From Pachypanchax playfairii (taxonomy: Eukaryota > Chordata > Actinopteri > Cyprinodontiformes > Aplocheilidae), in NCBI GenBank assembly GCA_006937955.1, contig SSNP01000020.1:5702528-5766527 (forward strand): a stretch of 64,000 nucleotides of DNA, written 5' to 3'. Positions 58,510 to 64,000 of this stretch are shown here, one piece after another; the stretch's first letter is position 1; every line of letters begins with the position of its first letter. Position numbers and translations under genes: made by a program. Under the pieces are notes generated by a model. That model made no database searches. It was not told the origin of the DNA and saw only the letters and a program-made list of their open reading frames with translations.

Positions 58510-61288
58510 TCAGGAATCTATGACTGATTTTTTTCTGCTCTCAAAGGTTTTGAAGTTTGCTGGCCTGATCTTCATCTCTGCAAATTCGATTGAGTCTTCG
58601 TGGCCCTTCCAGTGGAACCAGTTAATTCCCTGCAGAAAAAAAGAGAAAGCATAGGAAAGCTGTTATAAGGAACATTTGAGGGAGCTCATACTACATTCAG
58701 CCCCTGAAGAAAATTCTGCTTTGGTGACTGAACAGTTGCAAAATTATTTTTTTTCCATTAATGTTTATGGGTTGTTAAATAAAGCAATGTGGACCTTTTA
58801 TTGCTTTAAAAAAGTTTTTGAGTCTTGGAGAATAGTGTTAAAAAGGGGAGACAACACAGGAATTAAAATAAAACACAGTGCATACCTTACTATGGCTGTT
58901 GTCACCATATTTCCCCATCAGATTGACCCGATGGCAGTTTTTATACCAAAAGGCCCCTTTATAGGACAAGGCGCAGTTTGTCACTGCAATATCATTATCA
59001 TTGTCGTAGGTTGAGAAGGGCCGACCATGGTGATATGTCATGGAGTCACCTAGTGAACACATCAAGTACCAGGAAAAGCCACAAGATAATTACTTAGTTT
59101 TGTCTGTTGTTAAAAGGTTGATTTAAGCTGGGCGGATACTGTGCGATTTCGAGGGGATTTCACCACAATTTTGTTGTTGCAGACCACGCTGTGTCATCGT
59201 GGAAACATCGTAGCGTCGGGATGTCCGGTCGGGAGGTCGTAAGCAGTGTGAGAACACTCACGAGGAAGGATTAATTGCTGCTACGTTCTAACGATAATGC
59301 TGCGACCTCCCAATCAAACTTCTGGCATGTCAGAAATTTTCAGCGTAGCTCGTACAGTGTGAGCGGTGTTACGTCACGATTCTACGTTCGCACCTGCGCA
59401 GAAGACACCTGTGCAGCAACATTTGCTGACTAATGCTAACGTGAAACTATCATATCTACTGTAAAACAATATAGTTTAACATTAACGTTACCTCAAGCTC
59501 CTGATGAAGGATGGACATCCCATACCGACCACGTCTCCTCAGCCATTCACGTACCCAAATCCTTTTCTTTCTTTTTTTAGTTTCAGCGCACACAACTGCA
59601 ACAACTTTCTGCCTGCTTGCCATCTTGTTGTCAGGCACGCTGTGGTTGTCATAGGAACTAGGAACCTTTGTTTTTCATTGTTCACACTCGAGCACGTCAT
59701 GCCGTCACACACTGACTGATGCAGCCAAGTAGTCGTGGTTGTCAATAACCGTGGCTGACAGCAGTCGTACAGTAAGAGTACACATGTCGTAGGGTCAAAT
59801 AGAGTACGAGTGACAAACCCGGTCGTGCAGTTGGAGCATTTCCCCGACAGTCAGATTTCTAAAATCGCACAGTGTCTGCCTGGCATTAATCAACATGATC
59901 AACATTCCATCCCAATAATAGTCTGGTGTCATGTGTCATTTATGTGATTTCTAATCATTGTTATCATAATTTAAGTGATGCATTGTTGCTTGGGAATTTT
60001 TAAAGCCCTGCAGAAAAAAAACAAAAAAACAGTTCATTAAAGATCCAGGTGCTGTTTATCATAAAGAGACTTTAGAAGAAGGTTTGCAGAAGGTTTCTCC
60101 ACTTGCAAAACTTTTTATTTATTTTATGTGGATTCTCCATAATAGTAATTGCAGTCAGCATCACAAGAATCTCAATTGGAACATTTTTGGAAAACTTCAA
60201 AGTCATCATCACTGAGCTGAAAATTAAAATTCAGGTTTTTTAACTGGCCCAGTTTTTACCCAATATATACCCACCATGTTTCTTTGCAAATGTATTAAAA
60301 ACAACTTTTGAAGTGGCTCTAAAGCTCATCAGTTCTCAGGTGATATTACATTTAATTGAAGCTGTCTACTCTTGATGCTCCACCTGGAAAAAAATCCCCA
60401 GAAAGTATCTAAAAATAAATTGTGTCCTGGCAATAAAGTTAACTCCAATGGCATAAATGTTATTTTTACACTCTGGATGTTTTATAAATTAAACAAAGCA
60501 GATCTAATGTGGCTAATGTGGTAAAAATGTCAATTTAGATTGAGACCAGTAGACAGTTTTTTCACATTTCCAGCTTGCTTTTTCTTTATGAGGCATAGTT
60601 AAAAAACATGATTTCTTGTCCATTTCACCTTTTTAGCCATCACTTACCAGCTGTCCCATTATAGGTTCCTAAGTAGAGTTTATAACGTGTTCTTGGCTCT
60701 GCAATGGTGAACTTGTCATACTGAGCATGCACCGACTCCCCTTTGTCTCTCAGGTCTACTCTCAGCTCATACTGTCTCAAAGATGTGATCTTGTGGAGGT
60801 TGGAGAGACCTATGGGTAAAATCTTAGCGTGTTAGCCAGAAGTTGTCTGAGTGGGGGAGGGGCAGAAAATAACACAAAAGGACGAGCTCTCTTACCCAGC
60901 CAGAATTCATCTTTCATGTTTCCAAAGCCAGCAGTGTAGTTCTTCCAATTCCTGAAGAATTCCAGCTTTCCGTTCTGGCGTCTGAGAAAAACCTGAGGTG
61001 TGATGACTTTTGTGAGCATTTCAACATCTTAGCAAAAATAAGCAATCTATGCTGCTGTCATTTGTCATCAGAAAAACAGCTGCTGCATAATGAGAAGCCT
61101 GCTCAGTGGGATGTGTGGCATGAAACTGCTTCCTACCATCCATCCTCCACCGTCTGTTGTCATGTCACAGTAAACCTGAATGGGCTGGCTCTCCTCCCCT
61201 CCTATATAGACAGTGTACAGACCAGAGGTGGTCTCTCCATTCAATAAAATCTGAGCACAGTCCTGGGGTCGTGCAAACGGCTGTCCAA
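58510..61288 (-). CDS. tnc: tnc exons for the fibrinogen-like domain
   Basis: Five exons. 61288-61137: QPFARPQDCAQILLNGETTS and VYCDMTTDGGGWM. 60992-60896: VFLRRQNGKLEFFRNWKNYT. 60809-60648: LRQYELRVDLRDKGESVHAQ. 59049-58886: GRPFSTYDNDNDIAVTNCAL, a calcium-loop-like Asp/Asn run, and FWYKNCHRVNLMGKYGD. 58629-58510: the terminal NWFHWKGHEDS. The four Cys of the fold (DC, YC, NC, NC) are all present, so the domain should fold normally. Confidence 0.93.
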
Positions 61289-63518
61289 CTGTAAAGCACA
61301 AATTAAGACATAACTTGAAAAATCACAACGGAGACAGGAAAGTTATCGTCTTTGATGTTTTTTTACAGACTGCACCACGTTATAAACAATATCATATGAG
61401 GGAAAGGCTTCAAATAAAGAAAAAAGGAGGCTTTGAAAAAGCGAAGTTCTTCCATCAGAGCAGCTCAGACAGAATTAATAAATAGACCAATGTGTCTTGT
61501 CTGGAATATCAGATTAAATGAAAGGGATCAGTACCAGAAGCACACCTGGACTGTTGTATAACAAATAGTCAAAGCAGACAGAGCACTGTTAAAGTTCATT
61601 TTAAGGGCAAATAAAAATGTTAAGAGATTCTGCATTTGCAGTGTGGGTTTACCTATACTAGTGGCAAAGGTGGTGGTTATGTGGTGACTCCTCTGGGCTC
61701 TGGCGATGGCCTGCAGACGGACAGTATACTCTGTGGAGCCAGTCAGTTGAGAGATGCTGTAAGTGGTAGCTGATGGGCTTAGCATTACCTCCTGCACACA
61801 TGAAAATATAGCAGTCACAAAGAGCAAAGAATACAGAAGAATCAAGTGCTGATATGCAGCACTGCTATCTAGGTTTCAAGTGGATTATCTGTGAATTGAA
61901 AGCATTTCACTGGAGCTTCTATTTGTGCACATAATCAAAATCTGTCATGCAGAATGGCAATTTGAAGTTCTTCAAAAAAGCAACATTTTTATATAGGTAC
62001 ATTTACCCAAACTGAAAGTAGCAGCAGTCTAAAAGGTTGAAATCTGCCTAAAACACTTTGGAATATGGTCCAGTGTGCAGGGTTTTGATTTAAATGAACA
62101 AATTCACCTCTGTTGTCAGTAATTTTTAAAACTTATGAACATACTCTAATTGCACCATCAGGAGAGAGGAGGATGAGCAAGTAACCAGTGACTGCAGCCT
62201 GAGGTGGTTTCCAGGTTAGAGTGGCGCGGTCAGTTTGAACATTAATGGCTGTCAGGTCTCGAGGAGGGTCCATGTCTGAAAATACAGTGTCACACTTTCA
62301 ATTCAACATCCTGAAAACCTACTGTGGCTGCAAAGTTATCATTTGTCTTGGTTAATGACCTATGACCTACCAGTGGTGAATTCAGTAACTGCAGGCTCAC
62401 TCTCCTGAGTGTCTTTCATACTGTGAACTCCAACCAGGTAGTGAGATCCTGGAAGCAAGGAGTTCATCTCAAACTCAACTGTGTTCCCAGAAACGTGCTC
62501 CACCACTGGCGACACTGTTACAATCAAAGCAAATCACACTCAGGTTTAAATTCTAATTCATGAAGGGTTTCCATGAACTCTGAAGAGAGAAACATACCTA
62601 AATCTGCACTGTAGGTAATGACATAGCCATCAACAGTGGCTACAGATGGTTGCCACAGCAATAGAGCTGATGTGTCAGTGACATTGACTGCAGTTACATC
62701 CCGTGGGCTGTCTAAAGCTGGAGAACATAAAGAGTAAAAGGTTTTAACCCCTTAACAATCCTGCTATTTTCATCCAAAACGCTTTAAAAAACATACCCAA
62801 TTGAATGGCTAGTACTTGTATAGCACATTTTCTAAATCAGACGACTCCCAAAGCACTTCACACTACAGCACCAAAATTGAAGCTGTTCTTAAACCATTTT
62901 GAGTAGAAAGGTGCTTCAGGCCTCTTTGGAAAGAAAACACTCTGAAGTTCCACCCATAATAGTCAGAACCAGTGTGAGTGTTACTTTCACTGCGTAATAT
63001 GATCCTGAATACACTGAAAATATATTGTTTTGTCTGCCTGGTTATTTTAAAAAAATATGTTTTCTGAAAGTGAATTTAATAAAATTTGAGTCATACAAGG
63101 ACATAAACGGTAAGATGGTAAATTGTTTGACAAAAATGCTCATTGTGTCTAAAGCTTTCATTATGTCCTTTATTTGAACACATCATTAGAATCACAAGAC
63201 TTTTGGCTTTCAAATGAAGTATAACATGTTTAGATCCTCTGGGCGCCTGGTTACTCTATAAAAATAAAAAAAAAAAGAATGGCATGGGTCAAAGAACACT
63301 AGTTTTGCTTGAGTTGATGTAGATATAACAACACAGATGTGGAGTTTTTTTAATCAAAGCATTGGAAATCCAACCTGTAGTCACAGAGCCTGAGCTGGAT
63401 TCACTTTCCTCCAGACCCTTGAGGGCATTCACAGTGACTTGATAGGCCTTTCCTGGCATCAAATTTATCAGCATAGTTTCAGACATGCTGCCATCTGCCA
63501 TTACAGTCAATGGGCTTC
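58510..63518 (-). CDS. tnc: Tenascin, C-terminal ten exons (FN3 repeats and fibrinogen-like domain)
   Basis: Secreted extracellular-matrix glycoprotein that forms hexamers and modulates cell adhesion through integrins, fibronectin and proteoglycans. Exons in transcript order: 63518-63375, 62717-62598, 62514-62371, 62275-62145, 61791-61653, 61288-61137, 60992-60896, 60809-60648, 59049-58886, 58629-58510. Phases agree at every junction, giving 456 residues and TGA. They encode half of one FN3 repeat, two complete FN3 repeats of two exons each, and the fibrinogen-like globe. Choice of tnc over tnr or tnw rests on ALSYKGAFWYKNCHRVNLMG and the tail NWFHWKGHEDSIEFAEMKIR followed by a short basic end. 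The N-terminal EGF repeats and earlier FN3 repeats lie right of the window. Confidence 0.93.
59126..59885 (-). mobile_element. PIF/Harbinger derivative in a tnc intron
   Basis: Ends agctgggcggatactgtgcg at the left and, inverted, tgccaggcagacactgtgcg at the right share the 'actgtgcgattt' core. Both are flanked by TTA (59123-59125 and 59886-59888), the 3-bp target type of Harbinger elements. Inside, a minus-strand frame (59638-59456) reads RKKRIWVREWLRRRGRYGMS, matching the start of Harbinger nucleases (the 'W..PWL..R' motif). Only this first exon of the transposase remains. Confidence 0.75.
59890..60640 (-). other. tnc intron, remainder
   Basis: AT-rich intron between the exons at 60648 and 59049. 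Nothing recognised outside the Harbinger derivative. Confidence 0.5.
61653..63518 (-). CDS. tnc: tnc exons for the last fibronectin type III repeats
   Basis: 63518-63375 is the second half of a repeat (LINLMPGKAYQVTVNALKGL). 62717-62598 with 62514-62371 forms a full repeat (DSPRDVTAVNVTDTSALLLW; LLPGSHYLVGVHSMKDTQES). 62275-62145 with 61791-61653 forms the last one (DPPRDLTAINVQTDRATLTW; LTGSTEYTVRLQAIARAQRS). Each has the conserved core Trp and the Tyr of the 'LxPGxxYxV' loop. No RGD is visible here. Confidence 0.9.
62718..63374 (-). other. tnc intron
   Basis: Intron without recognisable elements, except a short segment at 62795-62870 ('acttgtatagcacattttct', 'caaagcacttcacactaca') that looks like the tail of a SINE/LINE. 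Confidence 0.5.
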
Positions 63519-64000
63519 CTGTAAAAGAAAATAGAATAAACATTTTCTGTTTGTAAAACATAGTTGGTCTCATGGACACAGATTTTATCTGCTTTGACAT
63601 TTGCACTGCTGCCTCCATATGCATGAATGCCCATTTTAAATGTGTAGTGATAAATGTCCATTTTGGTTAAAGCATAGATAAATCCTCACAATCACACTTT
63701 TTTGCAGTTACAGTATGTTTACACAGCTGATAATAGCAAAAGAATCCTAAAACAATCCTGACTTGCCAATAATCTGGGATATGAAAAAGGCCCACAAGAT
63801 GGAGACGACAACAAAGATGAACAGCCATTGTGCTTCCCAAGAAGAAAGAAAAGAGTGAGGAGCCCAGATGGTGTGGCAACACAAGACAAGAGGGGCAGGC
63901 AAGATAGCAGCTGATAAGGGCTTGACATAAGTAAGGCAATCACTAAATAAACGGTAACAAGAATGGAGGGGAACATAATGACTAGACATAACCATATGGA
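63519..64000 (-). other. tnc intron reaching the window edge
   Basis: No FN3 coding sequence. Overlapping hydrophobic minus-strand frames at 63747-63995 have no splice-site support and are unlike tenascin. Confidence 0.5.

Noticed and set aside
63747..63995. Hydrophobic ORFs suggesting a membrane protein
   Set aside because: Overlapping frames in a tnc intron with no splice support and no known domain.

Overview
The window is nuclear DNA of a bony fish, probably a percomorph teleost. It has intron-rich vertebrate genes, several teleost-type Tc1/mariner families, L2-type LINEs, a tRNA-derived SINE in several copies, and hAT, PIF/Harbinger and TTAA-target DNA elements. The species cannot be settled from the sequence alone. 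Two host genes are certain. At the left edge, on the + strand, are the last eight coding exons of pik3r1, the class IA PI3-kinase regulatory subunit (nSH2, iSH2 coiled coil, cSH2; 2191-5899). At the right edge, on the - strand, are the last ten coding exons of a tenascin, best matched to tnc (fibronectin type III repeats, then the fibrinogen-like domain; 58510-63518). Splice sites and codon phases agree across every junction of both genes.

The roughly 52 kb between them is mostly nested mobile DNA. 3961-5563: a Tc1 element with an intact 340-codon transposase lies in the last pik3r1 intron. 9.5-13.8 kb: L2 and SINE relics plus two weak minus-strand gene candidates. 16.4-20.3 kb: a cluster of Tc1 copies (near-identical, truncated, and one of a different family). 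22.8-36.1 kb: a large transposon with about 700-bp terminal inverted repeats that carry the candidate first exon and the last codons of a decayed integrase-fold (rve/DDE) transposase. Its gene is split by a 10.28-kb insertion flanked by a 6-bp direct repeat. Inside that insertion lies a second element (26030-32736) carrying a spliced C2H2 zinc-finger gene with a 'SAMD3-like' tail, two MITE-like elements, and a Tc1 copy exactly at its edge.

36.2-48.7 kb holds a decayed relative of that zinc-finger/SAMD3-like gene, a hairpin hAT MITE, LINE pieces (one RNase H-bearing), SINE copies, and a proline-rich, minisatellite-containing repeat. About 1 kb of the latter is present twice around single-N joins, which looks like an assembly fault. 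48948-55078 is a TTAA-flanked element with about 400-bp inverted repeats that contain a possible exon; it holds two L2 LINEs in opposite orientation. 56981-57821 is a clean solo LTR with a 5-bp target duplication. A PIF/Harbinger derivative sits in a tnc intron.

The genes do not form a pathway. The host genes are unrelated (cytosolic PI3K signalling; extracellular matrix), and the block between them is best read as a transposon-on-transposon accumulation. No CRISPR, rRNA or functional tRNA gene was seen.
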